Assembly (NCBI RefSeq): GCF_000350225.1 | Contig: NW_005178685.1 | Coordinates: forward strand, 183,319 to 247,318 | DNA: 64,000 nt | Direction of reading: 5' to 3' | Source of the DNA: Chondrus crispus | Lineage: Eukaryota; Rhodophyta; Florideophyceae; Gigartinales; Gigartinaceae | Shown: one piece after another, positions 9,787 to 20,032 of the stretch | How positions within the stretch are numbered: the first letter of the stretch is position 1 | Layout of the letters: every line of letters starts with the position of its first letter | Made by a program: the position numbers and the translations under genes | The notes under the pieces: generated by a model | Database searches by the model: none | The model's input: only the letters and a program-made list of their open reading frames with translations | Told to the model about the DNA's origin: nothing

Positions 9787-11476
9787 CGCAGGCCGCAGTT
9801 GAATAGTTGCGCTTTTTATATGTCGACACCTCCCAGGTTACGTCTACATATCAAATGGATGTTGATTCGGCCCTTGCGGTGAAACGAAGAGTTTATTTTT
9901 GCGCTTCAGAAGTACTTCAAGATGTTTCTAGTTGCGTAATTAATCGTAAATGCTACTGGTGATGCCCTGCCATGAATAATATTTGTTTGATACGGTATGG
10001 CCTCTTCCCACTTTCAGAAGCTTTTTCTTCAAAGATCTTTAAATGCTATACGGTAACGGGGTTACGGATATGCTGTACGATAAATTCCGTAAATGGCTGT
10101 ATATAATATTCTTCAGACTTTAAACTTAAGGAATTGTATAGATTTTCAATCTTTTTCAAACCGCTTAAGGTGCAGTTGATATATTTATTGAACCAGCAGG
10201 CTCGGAAATTTCTCGTTGGTCTACGGAAGGCGGCTGCGGCAGCCGCGAGGGCAGCCCTCCTTTTGATTTCCATTCGCATATGCTTACATATATGCGAGTA
10301 TTTAAAATACTACAAAGCACAATTTTTGATTGAACGAAACGTATTAAAACCGTTTGCACCATTTAAGTTCCATACGGATTTGATATTGAGTACATCTTCG
10401 TACTCGTCTGCATAATGGTCATTTTACCCGGCAGCTCTATTGAGCAATTGTGTATTCAGATTCCTTTCTGCAAAGACGTAGCTCATATTCGTTTTCTTCC
10501 AGGACGTAGTTAAATTTCTCTACATTCGAATATTGCATCAGACTACAAGGCATAGAACGGTCATGCCCTTTCGAACTACGGCCTATAGATATCACGCCTG
10601 AATTTAGTATCTCGTCCAGTCAAAAGACTGTACAAAACTCTGAGGCATTAGAGAATACGTCTATTCTTTATTGCATAACACGCAGCAAAGAATTATGTGT
10701 TCCTATACTTCACAATTCGTCTAATGATATACTGATACTAATTAGAATGAGCCTCTCTTCAAGGTCGTTTGAATCCCTAAAATATCTGCTGCTACTCCAA
10801 GCGTATTCGGAAATACGCGAGGATACGAAGTAGGATGCTTTTGTTTAACATCGATCGATCCTACTTCTATATGACGTGTCAAATTAAATTATATCCGAAT
10901 GTTGAATCTACCGAAAAGAAATTTGGTGGAAGGTACATAGGAAAAGTACCACTCTTAAACTTTATATGAAGAAAAGACTCCATATCCTTATTATATTTCA
11001 GATTGACAATTCACTTTCGAAAAGAGTCATTGCCAACATCTTTGATGTGTAAGTACTGGCCTATTCGCCATATTTGTGTCGAGGAATAGATAAAAGCTAC
11101 CTACAGGTTCTTAACCATTAGATCATGCAACAAAAGTTGCGAACAAATATATTATGATTCTACCGCCCATCTCTTGTTTGGGTGTTTCGGGGATGGCTGC
11201 AAAACAGCTTTGCAGCACTGAAGTGTAATAGACGATAAAGGCGTAGCTGAACGGTTGTGAATGGGCCCTTTGGGACAGCCTTGCTGTCCATGATCGTGGA
11301 ATGATGGACGGGCCTGTCGCAACGCAGTGGAGAGGATGTCCTAGCTAAGCGATAGAAGCGCGGTTATTCGGCACCAATGCCGCCGAGGATACCCTCGTTC
11401 CCCTCGATGTTTATTCTCTTGCGACTAGAGTATATGTAGTCATGTTAGCCGCCCTTTCGGGGTTAGGTTCTATAAG
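9787..11476. other. AT-rich gene-free stretch
   Basis: No coding sequence recognised. It holds several inverted repeats: 10230-10259 (listed separately), a 7-bp-arm hairpin near 10810, and 10-bp arms GAAGTAGGAT/ATCCTACTTC near 10830-10870. Confidence 0.5.
10230..10259. repeat. Small pair of abutting odd-centred palindromes
   Basis: Arms 10230-10237/10239-10246 (8 nt, centre 10238) are followed immediately by arms 10247-10252/10254-10259 (6 nt, centre 10253). This is a miniature of the pairs at 2932 and 9291. It is GC-rich, so chance is a fair alternative. Confidence 0.6.
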
Positions 11477-12285
11477 TCAATTAGGCCATCGCCTTCTATC
11501 AGCACCCGACGGTGGTACGTGTGGTGCGTATCTTGTATTCATGGCGATAGTGCAATTCATACGATCCACACTCCCCCCAGACGACCGAGATCGTCCTCGT
11601 CGTCTACTTCCATTATTTTTTGGACTCATGATGGTAGCCGGTGTCGTTGTTGATTTTCCAGAATCCGGTAGACAGCATTTCACTAAGATGATGCCATGCT
11701 CTGTGCTGCGCTTCGTGAGTGCGTCGGCAACATTCTTCGTCCCGGGAATCCATCGGATTGAATCTAGCTCTTGCGATTCGAACCCATTTCGGATGAGGGT
11801 CACGGTCTTTCGGAGCCTCTATTCCTTGCACTCGTGCAACGTCGTGATCGTGTTGAATAAGGCTCATGAGTCGACGAGGATCTCATGTTTGACTGGCTTG
11901 TTTGGGAACAGTGACGCGAAGGAGCCTTTCATGTCGAATCCTCTGTCCTCCGGGTCTGCGCAGGCGAGGATCTCGGCACCGAACGAGGAATACGTCACCC
12001 TTTTCTGCTTGTGACTCGTCCACGAAATTGGATGGAACAGCGGTTCGTTCCATGCTGGGGAGTCGATCTTGAGTCCGCATATCCCTCCCGTTTGTCCATA
12101 GTCGAATTCACTGCCGCCGTGTGAAGCGTCTGACAGGCTCATGAGGATCGCCCCGGATATACTTGACGGCTTGAGGCACGTGATTTTCATTGGGAGTTTC
12201 AAGATTTGGCGGAGCATTGTGTTCGCGTCGATGATGTGCTTGACACGCAGGTCCCGAACACGTTGCTGCATACGCGACGTGACAA
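11477..12285 (-). pseudogene. Ty1/copia polyprotein remnant (reverse transcriptase end and RNase H)
   Basis: On the minus strand, 12285 downward reads VTSRMQQRV, the copia block at the end of reverse transcriptase, then SDASHGG and TGGICGLKI. FHPISWTSHKQKRVTYSSF and GAEILACADPEDRGFD follow, and in a second frame IRWIPGTKNVADALTK. These are hallmark RNase H motifs of Ty1/copia: Asp in SDAS, Glu in AEI, and the C-terminal NVADALTK. At least two frameshifts occur. The gene is cut cleanly at 12285/12286, where an LTR begins, so it was the insertion target of the younger element. Everything upstream (gag, protease, integrase, most of RT) is absent. Confidence 0.75.
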
Positions 12286-12906
12286 TGTAGCATAAACCCC
12301 CACCGCGACCGGGGGTTTAGCTAGGTTCGCGTAAGGCCTGTGTTAACGCGAGAAAGAGAAAAACACACAAACACCAGAACATACGCGGGCGGTGGTAGCG
12401 TGGTAGAGCGGTGGGGAGCGGACGCGGGCGCGTACGCGTTGGGGTGGATCGACGCGCTCGACGCCCCGGGGCGGCGCTAGTTAGCGTTCTAGCGCCGACG
12501 GGCGGAGGCGGATCCGGCTCGCTCGCGTACGTGTCGAGACCGCTACCCGCGTTAGTTCATGGTTAAAGCGCTTGCGTTTAGTGAACGCGTCTAGAATAAG
12601 CGGACGGGGTTAGACCTGCGGTGGATGATCTGGTACCAAGCCCGTGCTTGTCGTTCCCCTCCCTCCGGCGCCGGTCGCCCTGTCATTTAATATACAAGTA
12701 AATAATCTATCATAACATACTACAGTATCTAGGTAGCGCCTTACACGGTAAGCCCGCGCGCCTTACTCCGGATCGTCACGCTGTACACGTGCACAGCGAG
12801 CAGCAAGCGCGTACTTACAGGCGCGGGTGTGCGCGCTGTAATGCATTTTGCGGGAGTACAGTAGTCACCCCGCGCGTTCAAATAACGTCCTCGCGATTAT
12901 GCTACA
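12286..12906 (-). repeat. LTR (3' LTR of a minus-strand Ty3/gypsy-type element)
   Basis: 621 bp bounded by perfect 7-bp inverted termini: TGTAGCA at 12286 and TGCTACA ending at 12906. At one end lies the copia gene; at the other, on the minus strand, a purine run (GAGGGGGGGCTC) immediately precedes the LTR, as a polypurine tract should for a 3' LTR. The 5 bp GACAA (12281-12285) is the expected target-site duplication on this side. A hairpin of TAAACCCCC and GGGGGTTTA sits at about 12293-12319. No second copy of this LTR was found in the window, so the 5' LTR has been lost. Confidence 0.65.
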
Positions 12907-12945
12907 GAGCCCCCCCTCAAGGGTGAACGTCCGCGTTCACTCTTT
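12907..12945 (-). other. Polypurine tract and adjacent inverted repeat
   Basis: Next to the LTR: a C-run (G-run on the minus strand) at 12907-12922, then the inverted repeat GTGAACG-TCCG-CGTTCAC at 12923-12940. A near-identical block lies at 19764-19800 just past the end of chromovirus A pol. Confidence 0.6.
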
Positions 12946-14491
12946 TGGTACCGCGCGGGGGGGGTTATAGTCCACGACGGCGATTCGAGTCCTCATGCGT
13001 ACCCACCACGCGTGCTCTCCCACTCTCGCAATCCCGCCTTTGCCAACTAGCCACCGGCCTCGCGTAAGGCACTTAAGCATGACGCCGCGAGCGCGTTCAC
13101 TCTATCCCAATTGTGCGTTTCGACCGAGGCGTGAAACCTCTCGTTTGTGTTCCCCAACTCTGGCTCGTCCATTCGTACTGTGAACCTTCTTTTTTCCCCT
13201 CCTGCAGAATTCGTCCGCGCGCCTTCCGTCCGAACCTCATTGACGCAAGGGCTTTTCTCGGATCGACGGGATCAATCGGTTTTCTTTCCCCTTCGCCAAT
13301 CTCCTCCTCACATCGAGGAGGATCTCTGTTCTCTGCGGTTTAGCTCCCACTCGCACTTCGGTGCAAACGCCGGCCGCGTTACGTGCGGTCCATCATCTCC
13401 GGTCTTCGCTCTTTTACGCTCGCCAGAATTGTCAAACACGACGTTACGAGCGACCTTCATCCACCTCTGCCGATCCCTCTTACTGACAGCTCCCACTTCC
13501 GGCCGTGTCGGGAACACCGACACTGCGAACGTTGAAGCCCTCCACCGCAAGGGGCTTCTCCCCTCTCCCCTGCGTCCTCAGGTCCATCTTCATAGCGCGG
13601 TGGGTACAGCGACGTGTGGGGTAAGAAGTGAGACGAGGGAACGGGAAGCAGCCGGTCGGATGGAGCTTCCAAACGTTTGTTTCGGGGATTATGCCCGACC
13701 TGAGTGAGACTGTGAGGATACAGGTTTTCTGTGTCAGTCGGTGAGGGAGTAGAGCCCGGCCCTTGCTGTTAGTAGCGCCGGGGTGAGGTCGCGCGGCGGC
13801 TCTTACAGAATAAGCGAGGTGGGGGTGCGGTGGTACGCGTGGCCGACGCGAAGGGGAGGAGCGGGAGTCATGAGATCCGCAGCGGGGCGGTGGCTAACGG
13901 TCTCTGGCTCGAGGTCTCCCCCTTCTTAGGCCTGGTACCCTTGCGACGGGCGAGCGGAGGTGGCCTTGTGGAGCATGGCGCGTCTCCTCCCGCTCGTACC
14001 GTGGCCCGGGCGACCCCAATCGCGACGCCCTTTACAGCGCCCGTGATGACGCGTTCACCTGGCAGCTTATGCGCACCCGCCATATGCGAACGCGTGCCGG
14101 TGGGGTACAAATCTGCCCTCGATTTTTTTTTGGTTCTTCTATATCCACAACGGCGGCTGGTGTGTTGTCCGGCCGCGCGCCGCAGTCCCTGCCCTAGCTG
14201 ACCGCGTGCCTTTCCTACAGCGCCCCTTGCGCTTACCACTCTTGACGCGTTCTCCTTCGGTCTCCTTTTGACCCGCCCCTCTCCCGTGCCTCATCGCGCC
14301 CTTCCCTCGTTCCAGATGCCCGACCGCCTCGACAGTCCGGGCCCGTCGTTGCGGCCGTCTGGCACACCTCTTATCTCGCTGTCGATGCTGCCGGGCAACG
14401 ACGCCGGGCAGCGCGCAACGAGGACCTCGAGTGCCTCGGGGAGCGAGCTGGGGAGCCTCCGCTCCCCGTTTCAGAAGACCCGCTCACGCGC
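12946..14491. other. GC-rich, no gene recognised
   Basis: Several medium-length frames are open on both strands, as expected of GC-rich DNA, but none shows recognisable motifs. A Pro/Ser-rich frame starting with ATG near 14316 (MPDRLDSPGPSLRPSG) could be the true N-terminus of the unknown protein that follows, after one frameshift. Confidence 0.4.
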
Positions 14492-15841
14492 TTGTACTGT
14501 GTCTGTCGTTCTAGATGCCGGCCGACCTCCGTTTCGGGCGGGGGGAGCGGTCCTCCGCCGCGTATACAAGATGCCCCGATGGCTTCCGCCTCCGTGGGCG
14601 CCTTCTACCAGCCGGAGAAGGGGTCATACGGGGCTTGCGGGAGTTGCTGTTGCCCCGGGTCGTCGATCGGGGACTCTGGCCATATCGCGGCTGGGGATGC
14701 CGCCGACGCGCCGTCCACCACCCGGTGGTTGGGTGTGCCCTGGGAGGGTTCCGCGCCGCTCCCCCTCAGCCGGCTGAGCTATTCTTGGCGCCGTTATGCG
14801 CGGGTCTGGGTCACTGTCTCGGAGTTGTTGACGTGTGCTTGTCTCCGCCCGGATCTCGGGCGTATCCGTAAGATTCATGAAGCTGGTCTCGTCGATGAGT
14901 CGACATCGGCCCTCGGAAGGCTTATGGCTGAGGGTGGGGGCACGGCGTATCAAGTGCCGGATGAGATCCCATGTGATTGCACGTTCGCGTATAGCGCGGC
15001 AGAGGCCGAATATATAGACCGCATGACGTCCGCCATGTTCTGTGGCCCCCGCCGCGAACCACGGCAGTTCGTACTGTCAGGGGTCACGCCGTTGTACGTG
15101 TGCCCTCGCCCTTACGCGTACTCCAAGTCCCGCGTATCCTTACAAAAGTCCGCGAGTTCGCTGATGCGTCTCCACGGCATCGCAGTGGCGCATCACGACT
15201 GGGCGGCATACAAGAGAGCAGATGAAGTCGACGGTCGCCTTTTCCGGTCGGCTTCTTTCGAAGGGCGTCTCACCCCCTTCGACATCCCTTCTCTGCCCGA
15301 CGCGGTCCGTGGGTCCTTTCCCTCCTTGGGTATCCACCCGCTGCTCCCTTACGTATTGAAACACTTCGGGTATGCGTGTGTCGACCGTCGACATCCTGCC
15401 TATGCCCTCCTCGCGTATAATTACGAACGCGAATGGGCCTGGTCTCTCACGAGCGCCATAATGAGTGTGGTCAGCGTCAACAGACGGGTGTTTATCCAGC
15501 CCCCGGTCACTCTCGCGTATCTGGAGAGGGTTGCAGTAGGGCTTCCGAACGTAGCGTTACACCCTCTCGAGTGGAACTCTTCTCACTTCCTCTGGACATT
15601 CGGCTCCGCGCTTGACCTCCTACAACGAGCCGTTTGCGTCGGCGAGGCAGCTCGGCGCCTGTGGACCGACTTCACATTTGGTGAACGGGCGGCGTTCTTG
15701 CCGTACGACCTCCAAAGCGACGCGTTCGTCTCCCGTTCCGAATCGGGTCCGTCCAACCCTCCTCGTGCGGGGAGCTCGGCGGCGTGGGTTCCGACGCTCG
15801 CGAGCCGCGACGGAAGAGGTACCGCGATTTGGACGCGGTAA
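14492..15841 (+). CDS. Unrecognised 449-codon open frame, opposite strand to the chromovirus pol
   Basis: No family recognised. The frame is long for GC-rich DNA and has a folded-protein character: alternating hydrophobics, many aromatic residues (YSWRRYARVWVTVSELL; HPAYALLAYNYEREWAWSL), Cys-rich N-terminal patches (GACGSCCCPG) and no low-complexity runs after residue 100. The first codons are a weak start, and an upstream Pro/Ser-rich frame may belong to it. It overlaps the next frame by 58 nt. It lies between an LTR with polypurine tract at 12.9 kb and the end of chromovirus A pol at 19.8 kb, on the opposite strand to both. It may be an accessory gene of that element, the gag-like gene of a different element, or a captured host gene. 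I cannot assign a function. Confidence 0.45.
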   Translation: MYCVCRSRCRPTSVSGGGSGPPPRIQDAPMASASVGAFYQPEKGSYGACGSCCCPGSSIGDSGHIAAGDAADAPSTTRWLGVPWEGSAPLPLSRLSYSWRRYARVWVTVSELLTCACLRPDLGRIRKIHEAGLVDESTSALGRLMAEGGGTAYQVPDEIPCDCTFAYSAAEAEYIDRMTSAMFCGPRREPRQFVLSGVTPLYVCPRPYAYSKSRVSLQKSASSLMRLHGIAVAHHDWAAYKRADEVDGRLFRSASFEGRLTPFDIPSLPDAVRGSFPSLGIHPLLPYVLKHFGYACVDRRHPAYALLAYNYEREWAWSLTSAIMSVVSVNRRVFIQPPVTLAYLERVAVGLPNVALHPLEWNSSHFLWTFGSALDLLQRAVCVGEAARRLWTDFTFGERAAFLPYDLQSDAFVSRSESGPSNPPRAGSSAAWVPTLASRDGRGTAIWTR

Positions 15842-16491
15842 GTCCGACCACGGATTTCGTACGGTGTAACCCTTTACGCGCTGCCGCGCCATCCGCTCCT
15901 GTCTGTATGAAGGATCCGGTCCCTGCCGTGCCCCCGGTTCCACCCCTGATACCAACAGTGTCCCAGCCAATTCGGGAGGCCGAAGTGCGCTTCCTTCAAG
16001 TTCCTCTACGCGAAGTTGCGGTCATACCGGAGCTCTCTCGAGCCCTTGGTAAATTACGGGACCGCGCCTGGTCGGTCGGCGAGCTACTGACGACGATATC
16101 GACCTGGTTCTTGGCGCGGACAGAGGACACACACCGCCGCGGTGGCGAATGCGATCGTCTATCGTCTGAGTTGCAGCGCATCACGGAGGAACTGCAGCGA
16201 TCCCGAGAAGACTGTCTCCACCGTTTGGACGCGTACGAGCGTGCATGCGTTGACCGCAATCGGTACCGCAGGGAGCTTGACGCGATCCGCAGCAGTCGGG
16301 CGACGTCCTCTCGCGAGGATGGTGCTCTCTCTCCGAACCCCACTCCCGTGCGGCGGGAGCCGATACGCGATCCGTACGCGCATATCCCGAGCTACGCCGA
16401 GGTGAACGAGGTCCCTCGTCACCCCAGCTACTGCCCCCCGGATCCCTATGAAGCGGGCTCGGCAGGGGCCGTCGGCAAGGCCGATCCTTGA
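15784..16491 (+). CDS. Unrecognised Pro-rich, coiled-coil frame overlapping the previous one
   Basis: 235 codons opening with a non-ATG codon, so probably not an independent start. It begins with a basic cluster (EPRRKRYRD), then a Pro-rich stretch (PVPAVPPVPPLIPTV, about 45-60). A helical coiled-coil-like part follows (LSSELQRITEELQRSREDC and after, about 125-170), then a Ser/Pro-rich tail with tyrosines. The 58-nt overlap with the upstream frame, and the fact that it starts where that frame ends, suggest one original protein of about 670 residues split by a frameshift; programmed frameshifting is an alternative. Basic, Pro-rich and coiled-coil parts are common in structural or nucleic-acid-binding retroelement proteins, but I recognise no family. 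Confidence 0.4.
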   Translation: MGSDAREPRRKRYRDLDAVSPTTDFVRCNPLRAAAPSAPVCMKDPVPAVPPVPPLIPTVSQPIREAEVRFLQVPLREVAVIPELSRALGKLRDRAWSVGELLTTISTWFLARTEDTHRRGGECDRLSSELQRITEELQRSREDCLHRLDAYERACVDRNRYRRELDAIRSSRATSSREDGALSPNPTPVRREPIRDPYAHIPSYAEVNEVPRHPSYCPPDPYEAGSAGAVGKADP

Positions 16492-19400
16492 CTACGTGGC
16501 CCTGTCATCCCTCAGTAGAGCGGTTAGCGCGTGGATGACAATGGTAAAGGCATCTTTTCCCTTTCTTGCGTTATGAACCCGGTCATTAATAGATCTCCGA
16601 CGACAAGAGGCCCAGCGTGTTCCTCCTCTTCCTGGATGCAATACCTCAATTCATCACGAAGTGTTCGCCTCGATGCGATCGGTCATACCTTTCTGCACGC
16701 GTTCAGCTATCGCGCCGACAACTGTCCGCACCTCATCCCGCGGGATTTAACGGCGGGGGTGTTTGAATGCGGTTTCTTAGTATGGATTGCTGCTCGTCAC
16801 GGACAAAAAGCCAAACATCTACGGAATAAGTTGCTGTAAAAACTCGGAGGGCATCCTAGCCATGACGAGGCGCATGACACGATCTTGGTCTTCCACACTG
16901 AAGGGTGCTCTAACCAGTGGGAGAATGTTTTCTTGTCTCCTCCTCGTTTAGGTGGACAGTGATATGATTGGCGATGCTCTCGATCGCCTTGACGACCTGT
17001 GCTTTTCCGGTTTTATCGCAATCAGGCCCACTCCTTCGACAACGTTCCGGTGCTCGACGCGGGAGTCCGGTAAGCCGCTGCGCCAAGCCATCGAAGAGTG
17101 CGGCGTCATCATGATTATCTTCGCGCAGAGACCCGCCATCCACCGAACACGGGGAACTTCCCCGTGTTCGGTGGATGGCGGGTGGGGGGAAGAGGAACTT
17201 TCTCTTGAAGAGGGCGGTCTCAAACTAAGGCCTCATATGAGGGCGTTTTGAGGTTGCCCCGGTACAGGGGATTCAACGAGACTGCTGGTCTTTTGTTCCC
17301 CTTTTGCACCCGAGAGCGCAGCTTCACGGTCAGCCACTTCATCAATATTGTACATCCGACGCCTATCACCGCCCCTTGACACGCCCACACGGACTGGATG
17401 TGCCGTTTTAGGGGTCGGCGGGGATAGTCCAGGGGAAGCGCGGGGTCTGATTTCAGAGCTAGCACGAATTTCGGCAGCATGTCCTTGAAGTCTCCGAGTT
17501 TTCACTGCCACTAGCTTGGATTTTCAGTTCGTATCCAGGGATATCGTCACCAATATCCCCTTCATTCTCCCCGATTTCCTCAGCTCCGCGTTCTCTGCGA
17601 CGGTGATTTGTAACCGTTCGTCGCCGCCCTTCTATGTGGCTCGGACAGCGGTGGTTGACTTGCCGTAATTGCTATCTTTCCTAGGGCCGCACGGGTTTTT
17701 GTGGCGCCGCAGGGCGGGAGGTGGAGAGCTAGCACGGGCTCTAAGGACGAGGCAGCGACGCCGTGGACGATCTTTTCGGGGAGCTTGGTGATGTCGCGTG
17801 AGATGGTTCGTTCCTCATGCCTCTCAAGAGGGTGGCGCTCATAGAAGCGAGCGGGGGTGCATAGGCGCTCCGACCGTGCGCTTGCGGTGATGGCGAGCTC
17901 GTGCGACTCGTGGATCCCGCGATTCCCGCCCTCATTACCAGACGAGGCGGTGAGTAAGGGATTCGTGCGACACGCCGTTCTAGTGAGGCGCGGCTTGGGT
18001 CTGATGGCGGGGGGGCGTGTACGGCAGTTGCGCGGTCATTCGTTTGGGACGGAGGCCGGGCGACGACCTTGGTCGTTACCGTCCCTCACTCCTTCTTACG
18101 TCCAATCGGTTCACAAGGATGCGGGCTCGTCCGTAGTGCCCCTCATGGCCGGCCAGTCCTTTCCCTTGTGCACACAATGCTCAGTACTTCGCGGGTGCCA
18201 TTAAGCATCATATAGGGGTACGTTTCCCCGTCCCGGCGCGCGTGTGGTCGTGTGCAAGAGGTACTGATGTATCAGGGCCGACAAGGGTACCGGGTCGGGG
18301 GTCGTCCTATGCCGCGACCAGAGCTTCGTCCGCGAGACGACGTTGACTTTCTTGATCACGCGCGGCGAGCACGACGTTTCTTGCGGTGTCTGTGGGTCTT
18401 TCCCACTGCGCGCGCGCGCCGTACGCGATCTTCTTGCAGCGTTCCCCTGATCTCTTCCACGGCCATTTGGCCTTGTTCCTGGTGTTGATTCTCCTTTTGG
18501 TCGTCGCGGGACAGTCTTCTGGTTCTTCTCTTCTCTTCCCGTTGTTCATGCCCCAAGGATGTGGACGTAACTCATATTGGTTGTCGCGCGACGGTCTTCT
18601 GCTCTTCGCCTATCTGGGGGGGGGGGGGGTCGCGCACGCAATTCGCAAGAAAAAGAAGTTCAGTAGGTCTCGTCGCGCCACGGTGATTGACGGTCGCGGT
18701 AGGTTCGCGGCCAGGGGCCCCGAGTTGCGCTAAAGTCGCGTGCTCTGCTCTTGTGCGCGCGATCGAGTCGCGTCCTTCGCGATCGCTTCACGCCCGTGCG
18801 CTCATGATCCGTCCCTATGGCACCGCGTTCACGGAGGGGAGGGGGAGCCGTTTGCTGATGGGGCGTCCCATGATGGCTTGTAATTGCGTGTTCATCATGC
18901 GGCAAGTGCCGCATGGACGCCGGTACGATGAGCGCGTACAGTAGGGGTACTTCTTCCGTTAATTGTGGTGTTGCTCCCGACGGCTATTCGAGCACTGTAC
19001 GGCGCGGCCTGCATGCCCAACCCGTAGCGCACGTCATCCCAGCCAATTTTTTCCTTAATTTTTCCTTCATTTTTTTCGGTTATTTTTCTTTCTGCGACGG
19101 CGGCGTCGCCACTGTATGCAAGCGTACAGTGTTGCTGCTCCGCCGCTTATCAGTTCGCGATTTGTTGCACCGTCTCGCGTCCCGCCATGAAGTGACCCGT
19201 ACCTCTTGCGCACGTTCCATGTGCCCTGCATTCGCGTACGTATATCCGTGCGGCAACGCGTCGTGCTCTTGCTCGCCTGTTTGGGATGGGATGCCCGAGG
19301 CATATTCTGCGCCCCAGTATTTTGAGCGACAGCTTGACATCAAGTGAACGTCGTGGCTCCGCCGGGGAGGAGGTCGAGAGGGCTCCCCTAATGCGGTCTG

Positions 19401-19763
19401 AGGGGACGAGTTCCGGAGCCCCTTTTCGCGGTTGTCGGCGCGTATGCGCTGTGCTTCTTGCTGTGTTCGCGGAAGGTCTCCTTGTTTTGTGGAGTTGCAG
19501 TTTCTTCCCTGTCATGTCTGAGGCCCCACTGCTGCCCCTCCTCCCGTGTGTTATTCCGACGTCGAACGTCTCGTTCGCGCGTTCAGTACGGGATCTTCGA
19601 CCTTCTCGTTTTTGCAAATACAGTCCGCGTTCGCCCGCCTCGCACGATCGCTTGCCCTGAGTCATGTGACTCCTTAATTTCCGGCTCTCCCGAGGGACGC
19701 GTGTCCTTTGGCTCTTGCGAGTTAATACTGAGCGGGGTAGTCCAGAAGCGGTTGAGGGCGGTT
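16492..19763. other. GC-rich, no gene recognised
   Basis: No credible coding sequence on either strand. Contains a perfect palindrome (17131-17183), a run of 14 G (18616-18629) and a T-rich patch near 19050-19095. Confidence 0.45.
17131..17183. repeat. Perfect 26-nt-arm palindrome
   Basis: Arms 17131-17156 and 17158-17183 around a single central base (17157). No perfect second palindrome abuts it; an imperfect one is present around 17220-17252. Confidence 0.85.
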
Positions 19764-19800
19764 GAGGGTCCCCCTTAAGGTTGAACGTCCGCGTTCAACT
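19764..19800 (-). other. Polypurine-like tract and inverted repeat after chromovirus A pol
   Basis: Minus strand: the last codons and stop of the chromodomain frame, then CCTTAAGGGGGACCC. The inverted repeat GTTGAACG-TCCG-CGTTCAAC spans 19780-19799. It matches the block at 12907-12945 with a paired base change in the stem. No LTR follows here. Confidence 0.55.
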
Positions 19801-19972
19801 CAGTTGTGAGGTTCCTACCCGTGCGTGCGCGTAGCCGGTTCGCATAGCGTGAGACGAGTTTCTCGGGGATATGTGACCTTGCGGTCCAGGTGGGCTCTTC
19901 GTAGTCTGCCCACTTCATCTGGAACTCTGTAGTCCCATCTTCCATAACGCGATGATTGAGAAGACGGTCCAC
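19775..19972 (-). pseudogene. Chromovirus A chromodomain
   Basis: The 65-codon frame reads DRLLNHRVMEDGTTEFQMKW-ADYEEPTWTARSHIP. This has the spacing of a chromodomain: a V/L-rich first strand, the K-W aromatic cage element, and E-x-T-W replacing the usual D-x-T-W. In chromoviruses this domain follows integrase and directs insertion to heterochromatin. It is separated from the integrase frame (ending at 20033) by a frameshift. Its C-terminal tail ends just before the polypurine-like tract. Confidence 0.75.
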
Positions 19973-20032
19973 CGCGAACTGTGTCCCCGCAGTGACCTTG
20001 TTGGCCAGGTCACTCGGTGCGGTCGTGCTTGC

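Noticed and set aside
12286..12906. Solo LTR left by recombination
   Set aside because: A solo LTR should be flanked by GACAA on both sides; the right side reads GAGCC and a polypurine tract, so it is one end of a larger element.
13147..13707. Plus-strand frame of 186 codons after the LTR
   Set aside because: Ser/Pro/Arg-rich, overlaps equally long frames on both strands, no motif.
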